A DNA stretch of 64,000 nt from Branchiostoma floridae (GCF_000003815.2 NC_049992.1:7110344-7174343), one strand, 5' to 3'; numbered from the stretch's first letter, positions 1-12,300 are shown. Notes: generated by a model from the letters alone, not told the origin. A program made the numbers and translations.

Positions 1-799
1 ACAGATAAGGACCCCCAAAGAACGAATGGAATTTTATATGCACACAATCACATTGGTCCTAGGGAGATTACAGTTTCTCCTTGGTTCTATTAAAGATTTA
101 GCCAGCCAAAACAACATGACAGGAAAGTTTAGAAGCAGCCGTTACGGCACATACAGCACAAAATAATATGAGAATTTAACTAACTATGGAACGGACAATT
201 TGTAAACAAGCCGGGGTTGACACGCGGGGGTTCCAGCTGAAAGAGAAGTGATCTATCATACAATAATCTTTACAAAGAGATCACACTACTAATTATTAAA
301 TACACAAAACACTAGGAAGGGATAACAGACATTGCTGACAGACATATACGGAACTAAGAACGGTAACTGCTATGTATATACAATCTATGTACTAGAGAAC
401 TACACTACCCACTTCTTGGTCCGGTAGCGGCTAGCGGCAGCGGCAACTGAGATTCAAATCTAGTTTCAAACCTAACTGCTGTCACCAGCTGGTCTACTAT
501 TGGTCTAGTCAAGTCATGTGACATCCTAATATAGTCTTGTTACCTAAGGACTCCTCCAGATGGTTCCAAGCAAGTTAGTGTCATCCATCATGCCTGTTTC
601 ACGGAAACACATGGCATTGTGCATTATTTCTGTGAATAAATGCATCATGTACTTACCAGTTAAAAGTTGTACACAGCAGCAAACGCTGTGGCGCGGTGTA
701 GGCTGTTATCTGCAACGACTGCCCCAGTAGGCGCACCGTTGACATGCCAACGTACTTTGCACAGCTTGCATAACCGCTTTACGAGTAAAGTTGCCTCGT
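1..799. other. Non-coding sequence, nothing recognised
   Basis: I see no exon, RNA gene or clear repeat in this stretch. It is presumably intron of the Eph receptor gene whose next exon lies at 5198, since the ligand-binding domain exons are not present in the window. The open frames are short and have no family resemblance. The last part leads into the 72-bp tandem array that starts at about 800. Confidence 0.5.
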
Positions 800-1178
800 G
801 ATATTGTCCGGATATGGGCCATTCCCACACAGCAACGCTGGTATTCAATATCATGAGTGACTTTTTGTCATGATATTGTCCGGATATGGACCTATCCCAA
901 ACTGCACCGCTGGTGTGGAGTGTTTTGACTGAACTTTTTCAAGATATTGTCCGGATATGGACCTATCCCAAACTGCACCGCTGGGGTGGAGTGTTTTGAC
1001 TGAACTTTGTTCAAGATATTGTCCGGATATGGACCTATCCCAAACTGCACCGCTGGGGTGGAGTGTTTTGACTGAACTTTATTCATGATATTGTCCGGAT
1101 ATGGACCTATCCCAAACTGCACCGCTGGGGTGGAGTGTTTTGACTGAACTTTGTTCAAGATATTGTCCGGATATGCAA
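800..1178. repeat. 72-bp tandem array, six copies of a core
   Basis: The core GATATTGTCCGGATATG occurs at 800, 872, 943, 1015, 1087 and 1159, giving a period of 71-72 bp. The four inner units (872-1158) are nearly identical; the first is diverged in its second half, and the last core is followed directly by unrelated sequence. The open frame on the - strand that repeats the same residues three times is only a by-product of a period divisible by three. The core includes the short palindrome TCCGGA. Confidence 0.93.
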
Positions 1179-2399
1179 AGAAACAATAATACTTGACTCA
1201 TAATTGTTACCATCGCAAAGATTGCTTTCTGTGTCATTTGATTGTAAATGTCGATTATATTTGCACATGTATATGGAAGCTTAAGCTTCAATTACCAGAA
1301 AATTAAAGAGTAAACATACATTGACATCGGGCATACTCGTTGTAGAATAAAAACACATATACAGAAGCAAAAACGTTAATGACGTGTATTTGACAAGATA
1401 GGAAACCTTTTTAAGGATACCCAACAAAACAATCTCAGATTCATGTATGACAAGAAAAGTATTTGTTAACCATTAAGTTGTCCGAAAACTGATCTCTGGA
1501 ATGTTTCTGTCGTAAATGGAACGGAATATGAATTCGGAAGGAGCGAAAATTTCGGCAAAAAAATGCAGTCTTATTTGTTCAGATGGGCAATAAAACTATC
1601 ACCGATTCACAATTCACGTATAGAATACCTTTATCGGTAACGGTCAGAATATGCTAACTTCGAATCTGTCCTAAAACTAATCCATGGAATATCTGTCGCG
1701 GATATGTCTCGTATATGGAAAGAAAAGAAAATAGTATGAATTCGAAAACATGAAACGTCCCTGACACGTATTCGGAAGAACGGGAAATTCTATCCGTCCG
1801 GGCATGTGCTGAAACATTTCATGACTCATGATATTCTGAGACATAATGAATTGAAAATATCATCTGACAATGGCCCAGAAATAATGCACATCATGCTTCG
1901 TGCAAACTCCTAATTTGTCCGGGTATTCCCTATCGAAATATATGGACCTTGGATATGTAAAGAATGTAGAACATATCACGTATTCGGAGGCAAGAAACGT
2001 CAATGGCGCGTATATTGAAAAGCAGGAAAGTCTTATTTGTCCGGATACATAACAAGACAATTCCTGACTCATGATATTTCCAGATATGGGAAATATTGAA
2101 CATCGTGCCCGGACACAGTCAGAATACTTAGCATGTCCAAAAATATGTCAACTCCGACTTTGTCCGGAAATCACACCCTTTCGCACAGTGATAGCTTTGC
2201 CATTACAGTCTCTTCCATTTTACACACCGTATGAATATATACAATACATGAATGTATAAGTATGCGTTTTTCAGGATGACTTGTTGATCTTTAGCACGAG
2301 AATCACGCAATGTTGGATGGCTGGGCCCCAGAGACAAGTGTGCAGTGTGTCAGAACAGATTAGACCACCCCTGTCACTGTCTCTATGATGGGATACCTG
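1179..2399. repeat. Degenerate region with scattered TCCGG-type motifs
   Basis: Fragments resembling the 72-bp array core, such as CATGATAT followed by variants of TCCGGATATG, recur at intervals (for example near 1820, 2035 and 2070), together with other TGTCCGG words. This suggests an older, decayed extension of the neighbouring array or remnants of the transposon that seeded it. I see no gene. The relation to the array is by eye only. Confidence 0.4.
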
Positions 2400-2710
2400 T
2401 ATGCAAAAGTGTGTGTGTGTGTGTGGGGGGGGGGTAGAACATAGTCTTCTTCAGTACACAACCCTCTTTTTTTTGTAAGTAAGGTATGGCATTCTTTACA
2501 TACAATGTATATATGGTAAGGTATGGCATTTGATACATGTACATATATGCAAAAGTGGACTGGGAGGGGTATGAACATGCATGTAGTCTTCTTCTGTACA
2601 CAACCCTCTTTTATGATAAGTAAGGAATGGCATTCATTACATGTATGCAAAAGTGGGAGGGGGTGAATCATTGAACATATAGTCTTCTTTGGTACACACC
2701 CCTATTTTAT
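2400..2710. repeat. Tandem repeat, about 100-145 bp, three copies
   Basis: The words TGCAAAAGTG (2402, 2548, 2646) and AGTCTTCTT (2443, 2584, 2682), followed by a GTACACA-containing segment, recur in order three times. The first unit contains a GT run followed by a G run. Unit lengths differ because of internal indels. No coding function is seen. Confidence 0.8.
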
Positions 2711-3255
2711 TCTTCTGCAGATGTCTCAACAACTTGTCTGTGTATAATAAACAGAGGGAGATAGAGAGCAAAAGAGATAAAAAGATCAACTTACGACCTC
2801 TGTATCTACATGCATTTTCTTATGCAAATCTTATCATCCTATTATGTTGTGATCCTACAATATGGTACTTTACTTTTAGAATTATTCTTACATCCTTAGA
2901 GATCAATGGAGGCGTCTTAAGCCTTGAAGACTGATCTCCGCCTCCTTAGGGGTCGTAGAGTTCATCGCTGATCTCCCGCGAGACTGTTATCCCTGGTGCA
3001 GAACTGATTACAATGTGTCAAACAGCCAAAATGAAATTTTAATAATTTAAGCTGTCTGATCAAATGGCTGTGATTGAATCGTGCATTATTCAGGGACGGG
3101 GGCGGCCCGGTTACGCCCCTAACAATGGTCGGGATGTGTTCTGAGTCCCTAACGGGTGGGGAAAGCCTCTAGATGGAAGTGTGCATCTAGTGTGAAATGC
3201 TGGCTCTCAGTAGATGTGAAGTACTATAGGAAAGTGGCTGAATCATGTAACAGCT

Positions 3256-4409
3256 CAGTGCCCAAAATACTTTTTCCAGCCAGGTTGTCCAAGTGGCAAC
3301 CTGAGGTAAAAGCCAGGTTGCACCATTAACATTTCAGGTTGCCCTGCCCCACTTTCAAGTTGTTACTTTCTTCAAATCAGCTACTTATCCGTTATCTTAT
3401 CTTCCTGTTACATGTAACTATGTATCAAAATAGATATGTTTTAGCCTCCATAGCAGGCTCTCTATGGCCTTTTTGGCTCATAGTACACTTTTGCTGGCCA
3501 TTTCTTTTTGTACTTGGTCGCTGACCGCTGGCCTTTTCTGACAGCCGGCCATGTAGAGCCTGCATGGAAACGGCGCTACAAAGTGATATTAAAAAACGAT
3601 TAGCCATTCATCGGCCTTATTAACACACACGTTAGGAATGATTCACAACTCCGTGAGAGGCAATTCACATGTCGGCTGCAAGCATTTTACAACTCGGGCT
3701 TCAGATGGGGAAACGATTAGGGCGATTAACTAGGAGGTGCGAATTTCCTGCCTCCCGTGGACGGCTAATAAAGTGCACGCATCTCCACCGGACAGAGCGC
3801 TGTCACACCCCTTGTGCACTGACACTACAATTCTTTAACGGTTTCAGGGTCAACGGCTTTTTAAAAATACAGAAGTGAAAACTTAACAGTTCGACGTTCT
3901 TTCGGCATGCCTGACGCCTTTGCTCGGGCTGGACGCGTAGCGAGTGATATATTGGGGTTTCCCCATCTGAAGCCCGAGTTGTAAAATGCTTGCAGCCGAC
4001 ATGTGAATTGCCTCTCACGGAGTTGTGAATTATTCCTAACGTGTGTGTTAATAAGGCCGATGAATGGCTAATCGTTTTTTAATATCACTTTGTAGCGCCG
4101 TTTCCATGCAGGCTCTACATGGCCGGCTGTCAGAAAAGGCCAGCAATCAGCGACCCAGTACAAAAAGAAATGGCCAGCAAAAGTGTACTATGAGCCAAAA
4201 AGGCCATAGAGAGCCTGCTATGGAGGCTAGATATGTTTTATGTTATCAAAAAAATAAATACAAAATCTTATGCACATAGATGGGGGAAAAGCAGTGTTCC
4301 AACTGCAAAATTTCAGGTTGTGCACTGTGCAATCTGGGTTTAAAATTAAGTTGCACCAAGCAAAATGAGGTTGCATTTTCAAGTTGACATGGGGGTATTT
4401 CGAGCCCTG
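3256..4409. repeat. Possible older repeat split by the foldback element
   Basis: Sequence left of the foldback element (3256-3350) and right of it (4310-4409) both carry AGGTTGCA-like words. The outer ends, CAGTGCCCAAAATACT on the left and the complement of CAGGGCTCGAAATACC on the right, resemble imperfect terminal inverted repeats of a hAT-type element. I could not find a convincing 8-bp duplication outside them. The foldback element would then be nested inside an older MITE. Confidence 0.3.
3442..4229. mobile_element. Foldback / MULE-like non-autonomous DNA transposon
   Basis: Two arms of equal length (about 273 bp each, 3442-3714 and 3957-4229) are inverted copies of each other, separated by a 242-bp loop. 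The tips read TAGCCTCCATAGCAGGCTC inward from both sides. The flanks carry a direct repeat, GATATGTTT (9 bp), which extends to 13 bp if two terminal bases are counted as target. Long inverted arms plus a 9-bp duplication fit Mutator-like or foldback elements. No transposase is present; the matching small open frames in the two arms are a consequence of the symmetry. The arms differ at only a few sites, so insertion is fairly recent. Confidence 0.85.
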
Positions 4410-4690
4410 CAGTTACAGTTACTGTAGATCTTTAAATGTTGGGGTGTCTGCCGCAAATCATAATGCTGCAAATGTGTATTTCAGTGTATCTCTACTGTTC
4501 GACAAAAAAAGTCACAAAAACATATCCTTTTCAAAATATCTGGAAATTTAATTTCTACAAAAATTTAGAATTTTGCATTTCAGAAGAAATTGTACAGTTG
4601 TTATGTTCCTTGGTACTGTGTATTGAAAACTGTGGAATGTTTATTCTTGTGGAGCATCTAGATACATCTGGAGTAAAATGCATAAGAGTG

Positions 4691-4911
4691 GTAACGCTGG
4701 TTCACCTTTATCCGAGGGTAACCTATATTCGTTGTTTGTACAAAAAACGTATTTATGTATATAAAGTCGACGGACGGTGGTTTCAAATGGGAACATTTTG
4801 ACAATATTGCAAATTTTAAACCACTGTCAGCAGACTTAATACTCCTAAATGTGCTGTTTTTAAAGACAACGGATAAAGGTCACCCCACATAAAAAGGTGA
4901 ACTAGCGTTAC
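4691..4911. mobile_element. Palindromic TA-flanked MITE, copy 1
   Basis: The ends are inverted repeats of the type ACGCTRGTTCACCTTTATCC, each bordered by TA. A second inner inverted pair surrounds GTTTCAAAT- and TTTAAAC-like sequence, so the 221-bp unit can fold into a long hairpin. A related copy lies at 37561-37778. A TA target suggests mobilisation by a Tc1/mariner-like or other TA-targeting transposase; that class assignment is an inference. Confidence 0.82.
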
Positions 4912-5197
4912 ATTGTTGAGAGAAGAAGGGCACAAGTATTCATATGCCGACATTTAGCACATTATACTTGCAGATAAAAGTGAGAACCATGAAGGTCTTG
5001 AAGCATCAAGTGTCAAATGCTTGCATGAGAGTAGCTTTGCCAGCATCCAAAAATTCCTGTCAGTCACAATTTATTCCGGTATTTCAATTTTGAAAGTTTT
5101 GAAAAGATCTGAAATAATGTAATTTAAAGTATTAAATTGAAAATAATAAATAAAATCAAGGAAGTCTTATGTTATATCTTCTCTTGTTTCCACCCAG

Positions 5198-5353
5198 CCT
5201 GCAAGGAGGGGACCTTCAAGCCGAATGCGGGGAACTACGAGTGTATGCCGTGTCCGCTGTACAGCCACGCCCACCGTACCGGGGAGACTCGCTGCACGTG
5301 CGACCGCGGGTACTACCGCTCGCCACGGGACAAACCAACAGACGCCTGCACAG
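5198..5353 (+). CDS. Eph receptor tyrosine kinase, cysteine-rich (EGF-like) exon
   Basis: This 156-bp exon is bounded by a polypyrimidine tract with acceptor TTTCCACCCAG and a donor CAG|GTGGGT, and is phase 1 at both ends. It encodes 52 residues beginning (A)CKEGTFKPNAG, with the pattern CxxCP, then RCTCDRGYYR, and ending DACT. This is the cysteine-rich segment that follows the ephrin-binding domain in Eph receptors and stabilises receptor clustering at the cell surface. Vertebrate Eph genes have a phase 1-1 exon of about this size in the same place, from memory. The next exon, 32.7 kb downstream, begins with the complementary phase. Upstream exons for the signal peptide and ligand-binding domain are outside the window. 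EphA versus EphB type cannot be decided, as expected for an invertebrate chordate Eph. Confidence 0.9.
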
Positions 5354-6751
5354 GTGGGTGGACACCGTAGCTGGTTAGATATGAACATGCTACTACCGTA
5401 TTTTCTCAAATAAAGTAGACACGTTTTAAACTTTTCAAAATTGAAAAGTTGTTGCCAAAGTTGGGGTGCGTACTTTTAGTTCAGTTTTCTTAATCCAGAC
5501 TGGCAGCATTCAAAAAAACTTTTTTTCTTCCAGTGAGTTTTGTATCATAATTGTTCTGTATATGAGTTTTTGTATTCTTTGGTTTTAAAAAAGTAGTTGA
5601 CACTGACTGGACACAGTAGTTTTACAAATTGGACATTTGTCCTTGTTTTGTCTCCATTTAAGGCATACTTATCTAGCGCAAAACAAGGTCTAGTCCTGAT
5701 AACAGAGGAGCTGTACTTAGAAACAACCTTGACCATGAAACTTGATCCCTTCTCAAGTCTTAAGATGTCAACATGATAACATAGTCTGGGGGAAGTCTAT
5801 AGCTTGTTGATAAGGGATGGAATGTCTATGACTTGATACACAAACATGTAATTTGTCCGATTGAAGTCCCCCCCACCCTCCCTCTGTTACAATCTTGTTA
5901 GATGTTTTACTAGATTTGATTTATTCGGCTGTGTATGTATGAAAAGAAATACAGCCAGCACTACCCAACTAGCTGAAGATGCGGTGTAACTGTGTGCAAT
6001 TGGGTTGAATTGAGGTTGTCCTTTCCCACGTACTAAACTAGCTGGAGGCTATTATAAAGAGTTAGCCCTGGTAGCCCTGCACAGTATTAATGGTTGCAAT
6101 GCACAGTAAATGCCTTTAAAGATACGTGGTGTTTTTTAAAAAGCTATTAGGTTATACTGTACTAACAATGCGTTGATTAAAGCAATATTACAAGGCTATA
6201 TGTATAGTATATAAAAGCTCTCGATCACTATGTAAACACTAGACACATATAGTCAGGTTGTTCAGTACGAACAAGTAAATTTTTGCCTTGATATGCCTGA
6301 GACGGAAAGAAATCTATTGGTTTGGCCTGGTAATGCCCTTACAATGCCCAATCCCTTCTTAACTTTTAAGGTATCGACTTGATAACATAGTCTGAGGGAA
6401 AGTCCATAGCTTGATATACATTTTCACTGTGATTAAAGTTTTCCTTCCCTCCCTTTTATTACCTTCTTTCTAAATTTATGCTTCAAGTGTCTGAAAACCA
6501 TAGAAATCTATTGGTTTGGCCTGGTAATGCCCTTACAATACCCATACAAGGATGCACTTGAAGTTTGCAACTGAAGTGTTGCCCCAACACTTTGGCAACC
6601 ATTTGAAAGATTTATCCCAGTGACAGCTGTATTTTCTAGTCACCCACGGTCAGTGTTAACTAGTCCCACTGACAATACAGGTATGCCCGCCCAATTATTT
6701 TGGCTACAGTGCCACACATGGCGGAACTGGGTGATCCTTTTGGGCCAGCAC
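5354..6751 (+). other. Start of the large Eph intron, with dispersed duplicate segments
   Basis: No exon is seen. Two segments occur twice. GATAACATAGTCTG plus flanking sequence is at about 5776 and 6378. CTATTGGTTTGGCCTGG with about 20 more matching bases is at about 6314 and 6511. They look like remnants of an internal duplication about 600 bp apart, or of a repeat family. The rest is AT-rich intron. Confidence 0.5.
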
Positions 6752-6782
6752 TACGAAGCAGAAACACTGTCACAAAAATCGT

Positions 6783-7030
6783 ATATATGTTTTGAAAAAA
6801 GGACATGTTTTTTATAAGGGGGCAAATTAAATCGACATATGTTTTGAAAATGGGGCCTTTTTTTAAAAGGGGGCAAATTAAATCCACATATGTTTTGAAA
6901 ATGGGGCATGTTTTAAAAAAGGGGGCAAATTAAATCCACATATGTTTTGAAAATAGGACATGTTTTAAAAAAGAGGGGCAAATTAAATCCACATATGTTT
7001 TGAAAATGGGACATGTTTTTTCTTATGGGT
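6783..7030. repeat. AT-rich tandem array in the left arm of the palindrome
   Basis: About five units of roughly 55 bp, each with CATATGTTTTGAAAA, then a TGTTTT segment and GGGGGCAAATTAAATC. The mirrored array lies in the right arm at about 9080-9320. Subterminal tandem arrays are common in foldback elements and may be transposase-binding sites. Confidence 0.85.
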
Positions 7031-7329
7031 CATATCTCTTAAAACAATATGCATCTTAAAAATAACCAAAATGAGAATATGAGACGAAAAAAAACATACC
7101 ATTTTCATTTTGTACCGAGTATAAGTTTATCCCCCAATCCAGGAAACCCACCGGTTTGCAAAGTGGTGCTTTCAAAATGGTCTATCGTTTCCGAGTTACC
7201 CCCCATTTCGATAGTGGTGCTTTCCAGTTACGCCGATTTCAAACTGGTCGATTTCAAACTCCAAACGGAAATGACGTAAGTCTACGAAGGACCGTTGGCT
7301 AAAACATACGAAGGACCATTGGGACACAA

Positions 7330-7490
7330 CCTGTTTTAGCAAAGGAGCTGTGTGCTCACAGCGAAGGGGCTGCATGCTCGGCGAAGGAGCTGTGTGCTCA
7401 CAACGAAAGAGCTGTGTTCACACAGCAAAGGGGCTGCGTGCTCGGCGAGGGAGCTGTGTGCTCACAGCGAAGGGACTTTGTGCACCAGAC
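7330..7490. repeat. GC-richer tandem array in the left arm of the palindrome
   Basis: Short units of about 25-30 bp alternate AGGAGCTGTGTGCTCAC-like and GGGGCTGCRTGCTCGGC-like sequences. The inverse array is at about 8660-8790. Each unit holds a small internal palindrome (TGTGCTCACA), so single units may also fold. Confidence 0.75.
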
Positions 7491-9347
7491 TGAAGATGGT
7501 CGCCGATTGGTAGCCGCCGATCCAGGCGCCGATTCGTCATTAGGCATAACATAGCAATTTAATAGCACCCCATTCAGACGCCCATTCGAAGAAGCTAAAC
7601 ATTTCTAATTTCCTTCGTAAGCTTAAATGGATATCAAGAATATATCTGGATATTGTCTATTACCACCCAATATATGTATATATATAAATAAAGATAATAA
7701 CAGAAAGTATCATATCAACGATTAAGCAAAAATAATGGGCCCAATCGGCCGCCAACTTCAGACTGGTTTTTAGATAGCGCATATCTTAAAGCGAATTAAG
7801 ATAGCGCATATCTTAACGTATTCAAAACGTATAAAATCTTACGGGCCGGATTTGATTAATGAACTATGGGGAAATTAACTAATTTACTAATAGATATAGG
7901 AAATAGGAAATACCCAAGCAAAGGGTGTGCTGAAATCGGCTGCCATACGACTTGTAGAGTAAATTGCCTCTTACGGCCCGTGAACTTTTAAGACGAATTT
8001 AGATAGCGTATACCCCAACGTATTCAATACAAGTATCAATTCTTACGGACCAGATTTAATTGATGAACTAGAGTTGAAGCAGTTTGTCTATAAGAAATCG
8101 GCACTGAGCTCTAGTTCATTAATTAAATCCGGCCCGTAAGATTAGATATTTGTATCAAATACGACAGCTATCTAAATTGCACTTAAAAGTTCACGGGCAA
8201 CGTTTAGACACTAGCCGTATGGCAGCCGATTTTAGCCCCCCTTTGCTCGGGTATTTTCTATCAGTTAATTCCCTCAAGTTCATTAATTAAATCCGGCCCA
8301 TAACATTCGATACTTGTTTTGAATACGTTAGAATATAGATTCTATCTAAATTCGTCTTAAAAATTCACGGGCCACGTTTAGATAAGTAGCAGATTGCTCT
8401 ACAAGAGGTATGGCAGCCGGTTTTAGATCAGTGAAGTTTGTCGCCGATTGGGCCAATTATTTCTGCTTAATCGTTGATATGATACTTTCTGTTATTATTT
8501 ATGCTTGTATATACATATTCTGAGTGGTAAAAGACAATATCCAGCAGTTCTTGATATCCATTTAAGCTTTTAAAGGAAATTAGGAATTTTTAGTTTCCTC
8601 GAATGGACGTCTGAATGGGATACTATGTTATGTCGGACCAATCGGCGACCAACTTCAGCTTGGTGCACACAGTTCGTTCGCTGTGAGCACACAGCTCCTT
8701 CGCCGAGCACACAGCCCTTTCGCTGTGAGCACACAGCTCCTTCGCCGAGCACGCAGCCCCTTTGCTCTGAGCACACAGCTCCTTCGCAAAACACGTTTTG
8801 ACCCAGTGGTCCTTCGTAGACTACGTCATTTCCGTTTGGAGTTTGAAATCGACCAGTTTGAAATCGGCGTAACTGGAAAGCACCACTATCAAAATGGGGG
8901 GTAAATCGGAAACGATAGACCATTTTGAAAGCACCACTTTGCAAACCAGTGGGTTTCCTGGATTGGGGGATAAACTTATCCTCGGTACAAAATGAAAATG
9001 GTATGTTTTTTTTCGTCTCATATTCTCATTTTGGTTATTTTTAAGATGCATATTGTTTTAAAAGATATGACCCATAAGAAAAAACATGTCCCATTTTCAA
9101 AACATATGTGGATTTAATTTGCCCCTCTTTTTTAAAATATGTCCTATTTTCAAAACATATGTGGATTTAATTTGCCCCCTTTTTTAAAACATGTCCCATT
9201 TTCAAAACATATGTGGATTTAATTTGCCCCCTTTTGAAAAAGGCCCCATTTTCAAAACATATGTCGATTTAATTTGCCCCCTTATAAAAAACATGTCCTT
9301 TTTTCAAAACATATATACGATTTTTGTGACAGTGTTTCTGCTCCGTA

Positions 9348-12300
9348 CAGCACAATGCTCTGGAGTTTCCTAAACTTGTAACACACCATGTGAGAGGAGG
9401 GTAATGCGATTCAGGCTGCAGCCTTGGAAACATCAGTTACAAGTATCTCCTCATGAGTTGGTATGTGGGGTGGACTCAAAACTAGTAGCTTTATTTGGGT
9501 TGGTGGAAATCTTGTGATGGGCAAGTGAAATTGCCATTTTAAAGCAACAGAAAAAGGAATATTGGATCTTCGGTTTCTGTTTTTTTTTTTTCGTGTTGGA
9601 ATGCAGCTTACAGTTCTGTTAAACCATAGTTGGAGGCTGTTGGGAGTTAGTTTTGAGCCCTCATGATAAATTGTCCATCCACCAACCCATGTCTAGAGTT
9701 TATACATAGTGAAGAAAGCAGCCATTACTGCATGCAGACTGTTCTCCAGACTTCTGCACTTCTTCACCAAGCAGATCCTTCTTGTACAAACAGTAGTCCC
9801 TATATATTTCCTTCCAAATGAGTGAGGGAAGGGAAAGATGTCTACATGTCACTAACAAATTTAAGGCCTGTAGCCATAGCTCAGTATCAACGTAGAGTAC
9901 CTTACAATGCAACCCCCCTTAAAATAATAGAATTAAAAGTTGAAATTAGAAATCATTATCATAAAATACTGCATGTGTCAGGACTTCCTGATAAGCTAGT
10001 TTTAAACAGAATTTGAAGCAAGATTAAGAAGGGTTTAGATGTGGCAGAAAGTAGCAGCAGCTGTTTGCTGGCAAAGCTATAGTGCCAAAGGGCACCTCAA
10101 ACAGTAACAGACTTACACATGTTTATAGATACACATGCATTAAGTGATAAGATATATCTGTAGAAAAGACCAGAAAAGAAATGGAAATGGATGAAGATTG
10201 ATAATTTTATAGTTTTGTTAATTCCATGACTTAATTGTTTCAAATTTGTGAAACGTTGGGGTGAAAATCATTTTTAAAATACTTTAAAACTAATAGGCAC
10301 AATGTCACTTCCAAACTAATCCATATGGCTGTACTTAGATCTTTTGTGGGTCTGTTCCAAAATTCTTTACTTTTGTTTGCACAAACCTGATCTACCAATT
10401 TCACTACACTGCAAATCTATGCACATTCTTGTTGTAGGATACCATTTTCTGCTAGCTATCAAATCAAACTCAACCTTGTAAGTAAGAAGAAGAAGAAGAA
10501 GAAAAGGTCTCTATCTGCTTGATCACACATAAAATCGGTGCACAAACCATCCCATCTTATTCATCATCTGAAAACTGTTGCTTGCACGATTGCCTAAAAG
10601 AATATTGTTTGCAAAAGAGGTGCATTTGATCATTCCTCTCAGCTTAACTAACATTAACACAAGCACCAGCTTCGTACCATCTTATGCATCAAAGTCTTAA
10701 ACTGCTCCACCATAATCTCAACTCCCCAGAAGCAAAGTTAAACATATCACACCGTTACTGACAGTGTTGTCATAACCCTGTGGTGTTGGGACCTTATATG
10801 GCGAGGTAGAACAGAGTTTAGAGTCTTGGTAATACCTGGCAGATAGGGTGTAATACAGAAGACTGGTGACTGAGGCAGCTGTGTTGACATGTAGGGACCA
10901 GGCTACTGCACTAATGGCACTGTTTACTTCCAAAGTACTGTAAGTTCACGTAGAGTGCTGAGGGGTTCGAGTATTTACCGGACTATACTGATACACATTA
11001 TTTATATATAGACAAGTGAAATCTACCATAAAACAGATTGATGACTTAATGTTGCAGGTTTCCATGTTTTGACGGTTCTCTGTGTGTTCTCTGTTGTATT
11101 CCAGTAAATAGGTGGTAAATAGTCAAATTCCAGTGTATCCCTTTTATGGAGACCAACACCTTTTCTACATTAAAGGACGCACCGCATTTCTGATGAGAGG
11201 TTTTGAATTGTCTTTTTTTTAATTACACAGTTTATAATTCCTTTAGATAGAAGCAGAATATTAAGTACAATCATCATTTTATCAACAAATTAAAGTGTGA
11301 TTTCATTGCTTGACATTTCTAAGATTTCTAAGATTTTTTCAATTTCCGACCCCAGAAGCTATAATTGTTTTTCTTTTGAAATAGAGTGGACAATACAATG
11401 TCAAGTGAGAAGTGTTCATGATAAGTTCATAAAGTGATGACAAGTAGGAGAATTCAATAGATCATATTTGACCTCAAACTGTCAAAATTCAGGCGCCATT
11501 GTCGTAAAGCAACTAAATGCAAAAAGTGTGTGAATGACATCATTTGTAAAATCAAGTTGGTACATTTTGTAGGGCCTAATCTAATGTTTGACTATACTAA
11601 ACAATGACTGCATGGCATTTGAAAGGACGGTTTCTGAAAGATATGAGATTAAAGAATAGAACAGTCCGTGGTTCTGATGGAGTTTATGGAGTGTGCTGAT
11701 TGAAACGAGAGTTGTGACCTTTTACCTAATGAGCAATAGAACACTTAACGATTTGTAATTTGGCTGTTGCTAAGGCATGAACACCTAGTACCACATTCCA
11801 AGGGGGTCATAGAGGTCCTCCAGGTGCATTATGGTATTCAGCAGCCACCTAGGTCTCTGGTGTCTGTGGTTCTACTGTTTCTGACCTTGTGGAATAAAGG
11901 GCAAGCTACAGAAATTGGAATGAATTAGAGCTAATACCGTTTGTCAAACGGATTTGCAGTTTCGTCTTTTGGGTGGAGAAATGGAAATGAAAAATTCATA
12001 GGTTTTGACGTTGGTTTCTACAGTTGCTTATGCAGCTTTTATTAAATGTAATGTTAACAAAATAAGTAGATTATGTAAATAACATCTAAGTTGAGAATCA
12101 TTACTACATTAGTCAAAACCTGCAACTAAGATATAGCAGTGAGCAAATGCTGATTTTTACCTACATTTACTTGCAACCAAGTTACTCTTCATGATTCTGC
12201 CGAACCTTACTTACATCCAGCTGTATGGTTACTTAAATGAGTTGGGATTCGACCCGTAAACTTTCTGACGCAGTGGTATTTTCCATCTAATCTTAGCTTC

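Larger units (their letters stand above)
6752..9347. mobile_element. 2.6-kb near-complete palindrome, foldback transposon
   Basis: Almost the entire 2596-bp unit is self-complementary about a centre near 8050. Outermost inverted ends read TACGRAGCAGAAACACTGTC. Flanking direct repeats CAGCAC lie at 6746-6751 and 9348-9353, indicating a 6-bp target duplication. Each arm holds its own tandem arrays: a roughly 55-bp AT-rich unit with CATATGTTTTGAAAA (left 6783-7030, right 9080-9320) and a GC-richer unit with AGCTGTGTGCTCACAG (left 7330-7490, right 8660-8790). Open frames in the two arms mirror each other and have no transposase resemblance. It is a non-autonomous element; the mobilising family is unknown to me. 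Confidence 0.88.

Noticed and set aside
892-1158. 88-codon open frame with a repeating 24-residue peptide on the - strand
   Set aside because: The unit is a 72-bp tandem repeat with no start context, no flanking exons and no family resemblance.
3425-4279. Two similar 60-71 codon frames (MANRFLISLCSAV-like) as a duplicated gene
   Set aside because: They are the same sequence read from the two inverted arms of the foldback element and show no transposase or other domain.
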